DNA of 64,000 bases from positions 1 to 64,000 of the forward strand of contig CAMWKO010000007.1 of NCBI GenBank assembly GCA_947174885.1, in the 5' to 3' direction. Below the pieces are notes generated by a model, which ran no database searches, was not told where the DNA came from, and saw only the letters and a program-made list of their open reading frames with translations. Numbering within the stretch: position 1 is the stretch's first letter; each line of letters opens with the position of its first letter. The position numbers were made by a program, and so were the translations under genes. This DNA comes from an uncultured Clostridia bacterium (GTDB lineage: Bacteria > Bacillota > Clostridia > Lachnospirales > Lachnospiraceae). Below, piece by piece: positions 11,053 to 21,345 of this stretch.

Positions 11053-11461
11053 GGAATTATTTAAAAAAGTATGTAATAAAGAGACAATACTATATGTTAT
11101 TTTTGGTGTAATAACAACAGTTGTTGATTTTGCAGTATTTTCGGCATTGTACTATTGTCTGCATCTGAATGAAATATTTTCAAATACTGTTGCATGGATT
11201 GTGGCAGTCGTGGTTGCATTTATTACTAATAAAATGATAGTATTTAACTGTAAAAAGCATAGTGCAGGGGAACTGTTTAAGGAGATAGTGTCATTTACTC
11301 TGGCAAGAGTGGTATCACTTGTGATTACTGATATATTTTTAGTGTTTGCAGCAAATATTAATATGAATATGATTTTTGCAAAGGCTGTAATATCAGTAGC
11401 GGTAGTGATAATGAATTATATATTTAGTAAATTATTTATATTTAGAAGCAGGAGGATATAG
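11042..11461 (+). CDS. GtrA/GtcA family membrane protein
   Basis: Four TM helices with 'YVIFGVITTVVDFAVFSALYY', 'FITNKMIVF', 'NYIFSKLFIFR'. GTG start at 11042 overlapping the GT2 end. Confidence 0.85.
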   Translation: MKFKELFKKVCNKETILYVIFGVITTVVDFAVFSALYYCLHLNEIFSNTVAWIVAVVVAFITNKMIVFNCKKHSAGELFKEIVSFTLARVVSLVITDIFLVFAANINMNMIFAKAVISVAVVIMNYIFSKLFIFRSRRI

Positions 11462-11463
11462 TT

Positions 11464-14196
11464 TTGAGTACAAGTAAAGTAAAAATAAAGACCAGGATAT
11501 TTAATTTTATAAAAGAAAATATATCGTTGATATTGGCATTTTTAGTTCCTGTAGTTATTCTTACATGTATATTCATAGGAAGTGAAGTTGTACCCTTTGG
11601 AGACAGTATATATTTAAGAAGTGACTGCTATCATCAGTATGCACCATTTTATAAAGAGCTTTACAGAAAGCTAACAGAGGGCGGAAGTTTGACCTATTCA
11701 TGGAATATAGGAATGGGTGTAAATTTTTCGGCTATATATTCTTATTATCTGGCAACGCCAATAAATCTTTTGCTTGGAATTATAGCACCCGGCGGAAATG
11801 TTCTTATACTTATAGATGTTTTGATTGTGGTTAAAACCGGCTTATGTGGTTTTACTATGGCATATTACCTTTCAAAAAGACACAATACTAAGAAAATGTC
11901 TTTGATAGTGGCAGGATTATTTTATGCACTGTCTTCATATATGGCTGCCTTTAGCTGGAATATAATGTGGCTTGATTGTCTGCTCTTATTACCTGTTATT
12001 GTATTAGGTATAGAAAAGCTTGTAAAAGAGAAAAAGTATCTTACATATACTGTTTCTTTGGGTATAGCTATTTTCTCTAATTATTATATTGCAATAATGC
12101 TTTGTATCTTTTCGGTTTTATATTTTCTGGTTATGCTTTTTACGGCAAATCTGGAAAGAAATTCAAAATACTATCTTGGAAGAATTTGGCTTTTTGCAAA
12201 ATATTCCCTGATTGCAGGCGGTATTGGAGCGGCAATGATTTTGCCGGCACTTTATGCTCTTTCTTATACCGCTTCAGGAGATATAAGTTTTCCGGAAATA
12301 TGGACGAATTATTTTTCGATTCTGGATATGTTATCACGCTCGCTTATAAATGTACCGGTTTCAATATTTAATGCTCATGAACCGAATCTGTATTGTACGG
12401 TAGCAGTATTTTTAATGGTTCCGTTATATTGCCTGTGCGATAAGGTTAACAGAAGCGAAAAAATAGGAAAATTAATTCTCATAGCAATATTACTGATTAG
12501 CTTTAATTTAAATATACCAAATTATATATGGCATGGCTTTCACTTTCCGAACAGTCTGCCGGCAAGAGAATCCTTTATTTATATATTCTTAATTATATCA
12601 ATGGGATATGAGGCTCTTATACATTTAAAGGATTTTTCCACAAAGCAGATAGGCGGATGCTTTGCAGGTGCAATGGCGTTATTTCTATTCATTGAAGAAA
12701 CTTATGTTTCAGGGGATGATTATCCGTTTCAGATAGTATATATTTCGGCATTATTCCTGTTTTTGTATTTTATGATTGCACTTGCACATAAAAACAACAG
12801 AATGAATAGAAATGTAATTATATATCTTATGCTTATAGTATGTATTGCAGAGGCAACCATAAATTCTACACAGGACGATGCCTATAATGTAACCGGCTAT
12901 AGCTATTATCTGGAGGATAATGATGCTATTACGGAGCTGTTAGAAAGTATAGAAGACAGTGATTTTTACAGAGTTGAAAAACTCAACAGAAGGACTAAAA
13001 ATGATGCGGCATGGAATGATTATCATGGTGTATCTGTATTTTCATCGACAGCAAGCTCGTATTTTACGGACTTTTTAGGATATCTGGGATTTGAAAAATC
13101 TACAAATGCATATTCATATTATGGATATACGCCGTTTACTTCTGCATTATTATCTGTAAGATATGTATTTAGTAATTCATCTACAGTAGAAGAAAAGGAG
13201 CCGGTATCGCTTGTAGGCTACAGGGGATTTGAATCCATGTACCTGTATAAAATGAATAACACTCTGCCACTTGGATTTATGATACCATCATACTTTGATA
13301 ATATATGGGATATGAGTGGAAACAATCCGTTTGCGGTACAGAATTCTTTTGCGGAAGCCGCAACAGGAATTCCGGGAATGTTTACGCAGGTGGAGGCTAC
13401 AAGTACAGGCAAAACCACATATATCAATGTGGAGGAGGATATAGATTTATATATTTACTGTACTACTTATGTGGAGGAAATCACATATACGGCAGAAAAT
13501 ACAGACAGAGATTTTTATATAAGTGATTCAGCTACAGGGTTAAAACACAGACAGATAGTTCATATAGGAAATGTACCCGCAGGTACTACCGTAGAGGTAA
13601 CTACAAGTGAATCAGATGTAGTTTCATTACAGCTATATGCGTACGCATTACATGATGATGTATTACAGACCGTATTGTCAGAGTTGGGTGACGAAGGCTT
13701 TGAGATTTCAGAATATGATGATAATTATATAAAAGGCAGTATTACGGCAAAGCAGGATGGATTGATGTATACGTCTATCATTTATGATAAGGGCTGGAGA
13801 GCATATGTAGATGGAGAAGAAGTGGAAATTGGCTCTGTTAAGAATGCGCTTATTACGATTCCTGTATCAGAGGGTACACATACAATTGAACTTAAATATA
13901 CACCTGAGGGTTATACTTCAGGCTGGATGATAACTATTGGAAGTATTATAATTTTATTATGCTGTGTACTTTATGACAGAAAAAAGAAAAAAATAGAAGA
14001 GCTTATGGAGCAGAAAGAATCAGGGGAAACAGATGAAACAGATGAAACAGATGAAACAGATGAAATAGATGAAACAGATAAAACAGAAGAAACAGATGAG
14101 GAATTAGACTTCAAAATAGATGAAGTAATAAATCAGATAGAGGTTACAGAAACTGCAAAGGCACACGAAGAAGAGTTGGATGAACAGGACGAGTAA
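11464..14196 (+). CDS. YfhO family multi-pass membrane glycosyltransferase-like protein
   Basis: 'SDCYHQYAPFYKELYRKLTEGGSLTYSWNIGMGVNF', 'SSYMAAFSWNIMWLD', C-terminal 'YDKGWRAYVDGEEVEIGSVKNALITIPVSEGTHTIELKYTPEGY' typical of YfhO. TTG start. Confidence 0.87.
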   Translation: MSTSKVKIKTRIFNFIKENISLILAFLVPVVILTCIFIGSEVVPFGDSIYLRSDCYHQYAPFYKELYRKLTEGGSLTYSWNIGMGVNFSAIYSYYLATPINLLLGIIAPGGNVLILIDVLIVVKTGLCGFTMAYYLSKRHNTKKMSLIVAGLFYALSSYMAAFSWNIMWLDCLLLLPVIVLGIEKLVKEKKYLTYTVSLGIAIFSNYYIAIMLCIFSVLYFLVMLFTANLERNSKYYLGRIWLFAKYSLIAGGIGAAMILPALYALSYTASGDISFPEIWTNYFSILDMLSRSLINVPVSIFNAHEPNLYCTVAVFLMVPLYCLCDKVNRSEKIGKLILIAILLISFNLNIPNYIWHGFHFPNSLPARESFIYIFLIISMGYEALIHLKDFSTKQIGGCFAGAMALFLFIEETYVSGDDYPFQIVYISALFLFLYFMIALAHKNNRMNRNVIIYLMLIVCIAEATINSTQDDAYNVTGYSYYLEDNDAITELLESIEDSDFYRVEKLNRRTKNDAAWNDYHGVSVFSSTASSYFTDFLGYLGFEKSTNAYSYYGYTPFTSALLSVRYVFSNSSTVEEKEPVSLVGYRGFESMYLYKMNNTLPLGFMIPSYFDNIWDMSGNNPFAVQNSFAEAATGIPGMFTQVEATSTGKTTYINVEEDIDLYIYCTTYVEEITYTAENTDRDFYISDSATGLKHRQIVHIGNVPAGTTVEVTTSESDVVSLQLYAYALHDDVLQTVLSELGDEGFEISEYDDNYIKGSITAKQDGLMYTSIIYDKGWRAYVDGEEVEIGSVKNALITIPVSEGTHTIELKYTPEGYTSGWMITIGSIIILLCCVLYDRKKKKIEELMEQKESGETDETDETDETDEIDETDKTEETDEELDFKIDEVINQIEVTETAKAHEEELDEQDE
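14026..14100 (+). repeat. 9-bp in-frame tandem repeat (GAAACAGAT)n within the yfhO-like gene
   Basis: gaaacagat repeated ~8 times with substitutions, encoding ETDETDETDETDEIDETDKTEETDE. Confidence 0.95.
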
Positions 14197-14224
14197 TAGG
14201 ATTAATTAAAGAACTGATATAAAA

Positions 14225-14280
14225 TCGGGTTGACATAAAGTAAGATAGTGATGTATCTCATTTTATGACAATCCGATTTC
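14225..14280. terminator. Long hairpin between convergent genes, possible bidirectional terminator
   Basis: AAATCGGgTTGaCATAAA...TTTTATGaCAAtCCGATTT pairing between the yfhO-like (+) and flavodoxin (-) genes; no strong U-tract. Confidence 0.45.
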
Positions 14281-14337
14281 ATATATATATATTCAGCATC
14301 CTGTAATTTGCATAATGCTGACTTTCAAAAAATAATG

Positions 14338-15447
14338 TCATTTGTCCGAAACAGAAAATACCTCTTTTAACCATTCGGATACGATATCTCTGCAATATGG
14401 AATATCTCCGCAGTAGATAGTTAGTGGGTTATCTATCACTGTTCCGTTACAAACAGACTTTATGTCTTTTACACTGTCTCCTGCACCGCTTCCACCATGT
14501 GTAACAATCGGTATCACTGTTTTATTTGAAAAGTCATAACTCTTCAAAAATGCTTCCACCGGCTTTGGAATCGTCCACCACCATAGAGGATAAACCAAAA
14601 CTACCGTGTCATATTCATCAAGATTTTCAGGCATTTCAATAAGTGTCGGCAGTTCCCCCGATTTTAGCTCATTGCTTGCCACCGAAACAGTGTCAGCATA
14701 AGAAGATGGATATTTGGCTTCAACATTTATGGAAACAAGATCACCTGCCACAGCGTCTCCTACCATTTGTGCAATCACTTGACTGTTTCCCATCAGTTTA
14801 TCCTCTTCATTTAGAAGTAGGGAAGCTCCGGAAACAGCATCTACATCATTTTCAAAATTTGAGTTGCCTACTCTTGTAAAATATACGATTACTATATTCC
14901 TGTTGTCTGCATCCACATGCTCTCCCATAATCACTTCTTTACAGTTGATCTTGACCGTATTAAAATGTCTTTTCACATATGGCAACATCCATGTATACAA
15001 AAGAACTGCCAAGATCATAGCAATTACTGTTCCGCGAACAAACAGCTTTCCTGAACTTTTTTTTGTAAAATCTATGGTATGTACTAAGATATGGGAGATG
15101 ATTAGTACAAGACAGATCAATGCCAAAGCCGCATGAGTCTGTACAGCTATCGATATACGGATACCTGTATTGAACAGGTATCTGGAACTTATAATTCCCG
15201 TCAAAACAATCGCCGCAATATCTATAATCAAAGCAATATTGATGACAGTAACAATCTTTCTTTTTTTACTATAATTCCCCTTTTTTAAGCCCGAATACCA
15301 TTTTCTGTTTATAATATTGTGAAAAATAATAACAATCGCAAACAGAATTCCTAATATCTCGTGCAGTTGTCCACCTGTGAAGGAGTAGCCAAGCAATATT
15401 ACAAAAAGCAGTCCGGCCATAACATCTATAATGATTTTCTTGCTCAT
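14338..15447 (-). CDS. DUF4405-like TM domain fused to a C-terminal flavodoxin domain
   Basis: N-term 'IIIDVMAGLLFVILLGYSFTGGQLHEILGILFAIVIIFHNIINRKWY' (DUF4405 pattern) and 4 TM; C-term 'NIVIVYFTRVGNSNFE...YPLWWWTIPKPVEAFLKSYDFSNKTVIPIVTHGGSGAGDSV' flavodoxin. Confidence 0.82.
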   Translation of the reverse strand: MSKKIIIDVMAGLLFVILLGYSFTGGQLHEILGILFAIVIIFHNIINRKWYSGLKKGNYSKKRKIVTVINIALIIDIAAIVLTGIISSRYLFNTGIRISIAVQTHAALALICLVLIISHILVHTIDFTKKSSGKLFVRGTVIAMILAVLLYTWMLPYVKRHFNTVKINCKEVIMGEHVDADNRNIVIVYFTRVGNSNFENDVDAVSGASLLLNEEDKLMGNSQVIAQMVGDAVAGDLVSINVEAKYPSSYADTVSVASNELKSGELPTLIEMPENLDEYDTVVLVYPLWWWTIPKPVEAFLKSYDFSNKTVIPIVTHGGSGAGDSVKDIKSVCNGTVIDNPLTIYCGDIPYCRDIVSEWLKEVFSVSDK

Positions 15448-15621
15448 ATACATTTCTCCTTTTGAATTGATTCGTCATCTTGACTTTCTTATCAAGTACT
15501 ATTATAGTTATATCGCAAATAAAATAAAAAACAAGTACGCACATTAAAGTGTGATACTAACATTAGAGTTACATACTTACCAATGGAGAGTGTTGTTTTA
15601 TCAGTTTAGACTGTATTGGAA

Positions 15622-15789
15622 ATGCAAAGCGAGGACACGGGATTCAACTATACAATGTCCTTGATACAAGGAAAATATAAAATGTTTATTCTTTATACGC
15701 TTATGGGTTTTGGTGTTGTTCGGTTCAATGAAATGAAAAAGTATATTGGCGGTATTTCTTATAAAACGCTGACTTTGTATCAAAATTAG
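15622..15789 (+). pseudogene. HxlR-type HTH regulator remnant (N-terminal ~55 codons)
   Basis: Reading + strand from ATG 15622: MQSEDTGFNYTMSLIQGKYKMFILYTLMGFGVVRFNEMKKYIGGISYKTLTLYQN*. Matches the HxlR core 'GKWxxxIL..L..G..RFNELKR.I.GIS.KTLTQ', then stops mid-domain. Confidence 0.75.
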
Positions 15790-15894
15790 CGTTCTTATTT
15801 GTCAAAGATCACCGAAATTGATACAAAGACGCACAGGATCAGAAAAAGACGTAAATTTCATTCTGTTTTTAGTTCGATAAACCGGAATTTTCAG

Positions 15895-16581
15895 CTATTT
15901 ATATATCTTATTTTTGATACGCAAACTTGCTTCTATGTGCATAATCCAATGTCTTGAAAACGGCATTTGAATCAATCCACGAATGTCCTTTCCACACCAA
16001 TAATCAATCAGCCATATTGCATTTTTATCGGTGCTAACAACGCCCAATGATTTTAAGAGTTCTTTTCTTTCTTCAGATATTTTCTTTTTAAGCATATCAT
16101 AAGGCAGACTGATTAATATTCTTTCGGTGCTTTCCTTTACCTCCGAAATATATGAATAAAGTTCGTCAAGATTTAACTGCTTTGAAAAATTGACTATCTC
16201 ATAATTTATCAACTCATTGCCCGTGGTGATTATTTGTGAATTGATACGCTCTTGATAGTTACTTGAAAATAACACTTGCTCATCTTCATTTATAAGTGTA
16301 TGTGCGACAATATCCTCAATACGAAAAATATGCCATATAGAATAAGCAATCGTTTTACAATGATAACCATTTGCATTTACAAAAGGAATTGCATTAAAAT
16401 CTTCTCTTGCCAAATTCTCCTTGAATGATAATAACACTTGCATTAGTTTATTTCGCAAGTCCAATAGTGTATCAATGCCATCTTTGTAAGTATCTTTCTT
16501 TTTGATTTGTGCTTGCATTGTTTTATTAAGTTCAGACCATTCCTTGTTCATATCGTTCACCAATAAATACCAATTTATCAT
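15895..16581 (-). CDS. DinB-superfamily-like hypothetical protein
   Basis: 'TIAYSIWHIFRIEDIVAHTLI' and 'MPFSRHWIMHIEASLRIK' resemble DinB/YfiT-type metal-site helices. Confidence 0.6.
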   Translation of the reverse strand: MINWYLLVNDMNKEWSELNKTMQAQIKKKDTYKDGIDTLLDLRNKLMQVLLSFKENLAREDFNAIPFVNANGYHCKTIAYSIWHIFRIEDIVAHTLINEDEQVLFSSNYQERINSQIITTGNELINYEIVNFSKQLNLDELYSYISEVKESTERILISLPYDMLKKKISEERKELLKSLGVVSTDKNAIWLIDYWCGKDIRGLIQMPFSRHWIMHIEASLRIKNKIYK

Positions 16582-16784
16582 TCTATCTTGAAAGAATTAT
16601 ATAACAAAATAGGAAAGTTTTCAATTACTTCAACGCTTCGCACACTTACAATATTGAAATTATCCTAAATCCTCAAATTACAATTACTCAATATCCCCAC
16701 AAATCACATGAAACCCCATAAATCACGCAATATATGGTTCTAATAGGGATGAAAAAGCCCTTGAAATAAGAACTTTCAGGCAAA

Positions 16785-16827
16785 AAAAAGACAACCGATT
16801 TTATATCAAAATGGGTTGTCTTTTTTG
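16785..16827 (-). terminator. Rho-independent terminator downstream of tRNA-Trp (bidirectional look)
   Basis: AAGACAACC...GGTTGTCTTTTTT hairpin; on the minus strand followed by a U-rich run. Confidence 0.75.
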
Positions 16828-16828
16828 A

Positions 16829-16899
16829 CAGGGGTGGAAGGAATCGAACCCTCCTCTGGAGTTTTGGAGACTCTTATTCTACCGATGAACTACACCCCT
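16829..16899 (-). tRNA. tRNA-Trp (CCA)
   Basis: Reverse complement AGGGGTGTAGTTCATCGGTAGAATAAGAGTCTCCAAAACTCCAGAGGAGGGTTCGATTCCTTCCACCCCTG: 7-bp acceptor, anticodon loop CTCCAAA, T-loop TTCGATT. CCA tail not encoded. Confidence 0.92.
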
Positions 16900-17299
16900 A
16901 AATGTAGGTCAGTTTTAAACTGCCTTATGATTATATAATAATATACAGGATGTGTCAAGGATTTTCATAATTTTCTCCAATATCGGCTTCTACCACTATG
17001 AAATAAAAAGTACGAAAACTCAAGAGGAAAAAGATTTACAAACCTTTGTTACTAAGGTAAACTATATAGAAATGGCTAAAATTAGAAATATTGTTAATAA
17101 TGATATATAATATCAATTAAATACTAAAATATTCTATACATTAAGGCAAAAAACTCTTATTTTATAGGTTTGTATTTTAAGAATAAGCAGAAATGTATGA
17201 ACTGCAAAATATAAACAGATAATTTAAGAATATAAATCAAAGATATAGCTTATGTAAATAGTAAGATTATTTTATGATACAGATCAGGAGGAAAGAAAA

Positions 17300-20221
17300 T
17301 TGTATTTTGATATTGGTAAACTGGAAGCATATACATTAGTAAAGACCGAAAAAATTGAAGAATTAAACTCGACAGGATATTTACTTTTGCACAATAAGAC
17401 AAAGGCAAGAATTGCCGTTATGTTAAATGACGATAATAACAAAGTATTTAGTGTGGGATTTAGAACACCGGTAGAAAATAATACAGGTGTTGCTCATATT
17501 GTTGAGCATACCGTACTTTGCGGTTCTAAAAAGTATCCGTTAAAGGATCCGTTTGTAGAAGTTCTCAAAGGCTCTTTAAATACATTTATGAATGCAATGA
17601 CTTTTCCGGATAAGACTATTTATCCTATTGCAAGCTGTAATGACAAGGATTTTGACAACCTGATGGATGTGTATCTGGATGCTGTGTTTAATCCAATGAT
17701 ATATGAGAGAGAAGAAATATTCAGACAGGAGGGATGGAATTATTCCTTTAATGAGAATAATAATTTAGAGATTAACGGTATTGTATATAATGAGATGAAA
17801 GGTGTATTTTCAAAGCCTGAAGAAATCATTATGAGTAAGGCTATGGCTAATTTATTTCCTGATAATAACTATGGTTATGAATCAGGAGGTGATCCTAAGT
17901 ACATTCCGGAGCTGACATATGAGGATTATCTGTCTTTTCATAAGAGATACTATCATCCGTCAAACTCCTTTATATTCCTTTACGGAGATTTAGACGTAAA
18001 CAGCAAGCTTGAGTATATTGATAGAGAATATTTATCAAAATTTGACTATTTGGAAATTGATTCAACAATAAAGGATCAGAAACCTTTTGAAGAAGTAAAG
18101 ATATGTACAGACTACTATCCGATAGGAGAGGAGGAGACAGAGGAAAACAAAACTTATCTGGCATACCTTATGACAGCAGGTAAGGGCGTGGATAAGAATT
18201 TATACTATGCAATGAAGGTACTTGATTATGCACTTATATCCATGTCAGGTGCACCTATAAAGAAGTCTCTTATTGATGCAGGAATTGGAACTGATGTATA
18301 TGGTGGTGAGCAGAATTTAAAAGAGAAATTTTTTATGCTTGTGGCTAAGTGTGCAAATGCAAATCAACTGGAGCAGTTTAGAAGCATTATAGATAAAACA
18401 TTAAAGGATATAGCAGAAAACGGAATAGATAAGGATTCGCTCAGAGCAGCACTTAATGTAATTGAATTTAATTACAGGGAGGCTGATTTTGGCTCTTATC
18501 CAAAGGGAATTTTCTATTTGTTGGATTGTTTTGAAAGCTGGCTATATGATGATAATGAGCCATTTACACATATTGCAGCGGCAGACACCTTTGAATACCT
18601 AAAGAAAATGGTAGATACAGATTATTATGAAAAGCTTATAGAAAAATATTTTATAAATAATACTCACAAGGTATTGCTTGCACTTGAACCTAAAAAGGGC
18701 ATGGCAGCAAGAGAAGATAAGGAGTTAAAGGAGCGTTTAAAAGCGTTACAGAATTCCTTAAGTGAAGAAGAGATATCTGATATAAAAAAGAAAGAAGAAA
18801 GCTTAACTGCATTTCACGAAATGCCTGAAACAGAAGAAAATCTTAATAAAATTCCGGCACTTGCCATAGAGGATATTGAGAAAAAGGCAGATAAGATTGT
18901 TATGGAAGAGAGAAAAGTCGGAAATGAAAATGTCTTATTCAGCAATATTAAAACTAATGGTATCGCATATTTAAATGTTTCGGCTAATCTTAAGGATGTA
19001 GATGAGAATCTTTTACCATATGTAGGGTTATTGAAGTATATTATAGGAAATGTAGACACGGATAAACATAACTATACGGAATTATCAAATATCATAAATA
19101 TGAATTCAGGAGGAATTGTTAATGACTTATCCTGCTATGTAAATGTAGATTGTGAAAAAGAGTACAGTATGTATTTTGATACAAATATTAAGATACTGTA
19201 TGATAAATTTGAATTTGCTTTTGATATTATTAAAGAGCTTCTGCTCGACACAAAATATATGGATGTAAAGAGAATTAAGGAGATAATAGCAGAGGCTAAG
19301 GGAGTACTGGAGGCGGCAATAATCGGCAGCGGACATATAAGAGCGATTCTTCGTGCAATGTCCAATTTCAGTGAGCCTTCCTATTATAGCGAAAAGATAT
19401 CAGGTATTGACTTTTATTTATTTGTGAAGGAATTGCATAAAAACTTTGACAGCAGAAAGGATGAGATTATTACCTGTATAAAGACTGTAGTGGATGAGCT
19501 TTTCAAGAAAGAAAACATAATGGTGCATATTACATGTGAGGAGAAAGGCTTTGCGGAATTTGAAAAAAGTTATGGTGACTTTATAAATAAATTCAGCTTT
19601 GTACCGTCTGTAAAAAAAGAGAGAAGCTTTGAACCTAAATTCATAAGTGAGGGTATAAAGACCTCGTCTACAGTTCAGTTTGTAGCAAGATGTGGTGAGT
19701 ATACTTCGGAAGGGTATAAATATAACGGACATTTCAAAGTGCTTAGTAATATTTTAGGATATGGATATCTTTGGGAAAACATCAGAGATAAGGGTGGTGC
19801 ATACGGATGTATGTATAATCCGTCAAGAAGCGGAAAGATAAGCCTGGCATCCTATAGAGATCCTAAACTTAGGGAAACAAATGAAATATATGACGGACTT
19901 CCTGAATATCTTAGAAACTTTACTGCAAATGACAGAGAAATGACCAGATATATTATTGGTGCAATCAGCAACATGGATACTCCAAAGACACCTCGTGCAA
20001 AGGGCAGTGCTTCTCTTAGTGCGTATATGACAGGAATTACAGATGAAGATATACAGAGAGAAAGAGATGAGGTATTATCAACTACAGTTGAAGATTTAAA
20101 TGAACTTTCAAAGTCCTTTGAGGCAGCATTATCCAGAGATTGCATTTGTGTAATAGGAAACAGCGAAAAAATAGAAGAAAACAGAGATATGTTTACAGAT
20201 GTAATTAATCTTTTTGACTAA
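17300..20221 (+). CDS. M16C (presequence-protease-like) zinc metallopeptidase
   Basis: 'NNTGVAHIVEHTVLCGSKKYPLKDPF' (HxxEH inverted zinc motif), 'GSLNTFMNAMTFPDKTIYPIAS', 973 aa. TTG start after aggaggaaag. Confidence 0.93.
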   Translation: MYFDIGKLEAYTLVKTEKIEELNSTGYLLLHNKTKARIAVMLNDDNNKVFSVGFRTPVENNTGVAHIVEHTVLCGSKKYPLKDPFVEVLKGSLNTFMNAMTFPDKTIYPIASCNDKDFDNLMDVYLDAVFNPMIYEREEIFRQEGWNYSFNENNNLEINGIVYNEMKGVFSKPEEIIMSKAMANLFPDNNYGYESGGDPKYIPELTYEDYLSFHKRYYHPSNSFIFLYGDLDVNSKLEYIDREYLSKFDYLEIDSTIKDQKPFEEVKICTDYYPIGEEETEENKTYLAYLMTAGKGVDKNLYYAMKVLDYALISMSGAPIKKSLIDAGIGTDVYGGEQNLKEKFFMLVAKCANANQLEQFRSIIDKTLKDIAENGIDKDSLRAALNVIEFNYREADFGSYPKGIFYLLDCFESWLYDDNEPFTHIAAADTFEYLKKMVDTDYYEKLIEKYFINNTHKVLLALEPKKGMAAREDKELKERLKALQNSLSEEEISDIKKKEESLTAFHEMPETEENLNKIPALAIEDIEKKADKIVMEERKVGNENVLFSNIKTNGIAYLNVSANLKDVDENLLPYVGLLKYIIGNVDTDKHNYTELSNIINMNSGGIVNDLSCYVNVDCEKEYSMYFDTNIKILYDKFEFAFDIIKELLLDTKYMDVKRIKEIIAEAKGVLEAAIIGSGHIRAILRAMSNFSEPSYYSEKISGIDFYLFVKELHKNFDSRKDEIITCIKTVVDELFKKENIMVHITCEEKGFAEFEKSYGDFINKFSFVPSVKKERSFEPKFISEGIKTSSTVQFVARCGEYTSEGYKYNGHFKVLSNILGYGYLWENIRDKGGAYGCMYNPSRSGKISLASYRDPKLRETNEIYDGLPEYLRNFTANDREMTRYIIGAISNMDTPKTPRAKGSASLSAYMTGITDEDIQRERDEVLSTTVEDLNELSKSFEAALSRDCICVIGNSEKIEENRDMFTDVINLFD

Positions 20222-20231
20222 TGGAGGAAAA

Positions 20232-21140
20232 ATGGAAGAAAACAACAGGAAATCGGGATTTGTAACTCTTATAGGGAGGCCTAATGTCGGTAAAAGCACG
20301 CTTATGAACAGACTTATCGGCCAGAAAATTGCAATTACCTCCAATAAACCACAGACTACAAGAAACAGAATACAGACTGTATATACAAGTGATGAGGGAC
20401 AGATTGTATTTCTTGATACACCGGGTATTCATAAGGCTAAAAATAAGCTGGGTGAATATATGGTGAATGTGGCAGAAAAGACTTTAAACGAGGTAGATGT
20501 TATTTTATGGCTGGTAGAGCCTACAAATTTTATAGGTGCAGGAGAAAGGCATATTGCCGAGCAGCTTGAAAAATCAAAGACACCAAAGTTTTTAATTATT
20601 AATAAAGTTGATACTGTAAAAAAGGATGAGATTTTACAGTTTATTGATACTTACAGGAAGCTGATGGATTTTGATGAAATCATCCCGGTATCAGCACTTA
20701 AGGGTACAAATACTGATGAAATTATTAGTGAGATATTCAGATATCTTCCATATGGTCCGATGTTTTTTGATGAGGATACTGTTACAGACCAGCCTATGCG
20801 CCAGATTGCAGCAGAAATCATCAGAGAAAAAGCACTTAGATGTCTGGACGAAGAAATTCCTCATGGTATTGCGGTTTATATTGACAGAATGCAGGAACGG
20901 AAGACAAATGACATTATAGATATTGATGCCACGATTGTTTGCGAAAGAGAGTCGCACAAAGGAATTGTTATAGGAAAGCAGGGACAGATGCTAAAGAAAA
21001 TCGGTCAGCAGGCAAGATATGAGCTGGAAAAGATGATGGAAATAAAAATAAATTTAAAGCTGTGGGTTAAGGTAAGAAAAGAGTGGAGAGACAGCGATAT
21101 ACAGCTTAAGAATTTTGGATATAATTCAAAAGAATTTTAG
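20232..21140 (+). CDS. era: GTPase Era
   Basis: 'GFVTLIGRPNVGKSTLMNRLIGQKIAITSNKPQTTRNRI', 'FLDTPGIHKAKNKLGEYM', KH domain 'SHKGIVIGKQGQMLKKIG'. Confidence 0.97.
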   Translation: MEENNRKSGFVTLIGRPNVGKSTLMNRLIGQKIAITSNKPQTTRNRIQTVYTSDEGQIVFLDTPGIHKAKNKLGEYMVNVAEKTLNEVDVILWLVEPTNFIGAGERHIAEQLEKSKTPKFLIINKVDTVKKDEILQFIDTYRKLMDFDEIIPVSALKGTNTDEIISEIFRYLPYGPMFFDEDTVTDQPMRQIAAEIIREKALRCLDEEIPHGIAVYIDRMQERKTNDIIDIDATIVCERESHKGIVIGKQGQMLKKIGQQARYELEKMMEIKINLKLWVKVRKEWRDSDIQLKNFGYNSKEF

Positions 21141-21345
21141 TAAATGTATTTTCATCATCACATGAATTGGAAATAATTATATGTTTTTTATATGTTTCAT
21201 TTAGGTAAACTAATATTGTTCGGTAAGTTTTTATAACTTAAAACTGATTAGACTGTAAATAACCGAAAGGAATGATTTTAGCCGTAATAATCAGTTTTAT
21301 TAAGACAGATAAAATTATTTATATGAGCTGTATTAGGAGGTAATT

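Noticed and set aside
15269-15544. 91-aa minus-strand ORF overlapping the DUF4405-flavodoxin gene start
   Set aside because: Out-of-frame overlap with a well-supported coding gene; no recognisable domain.
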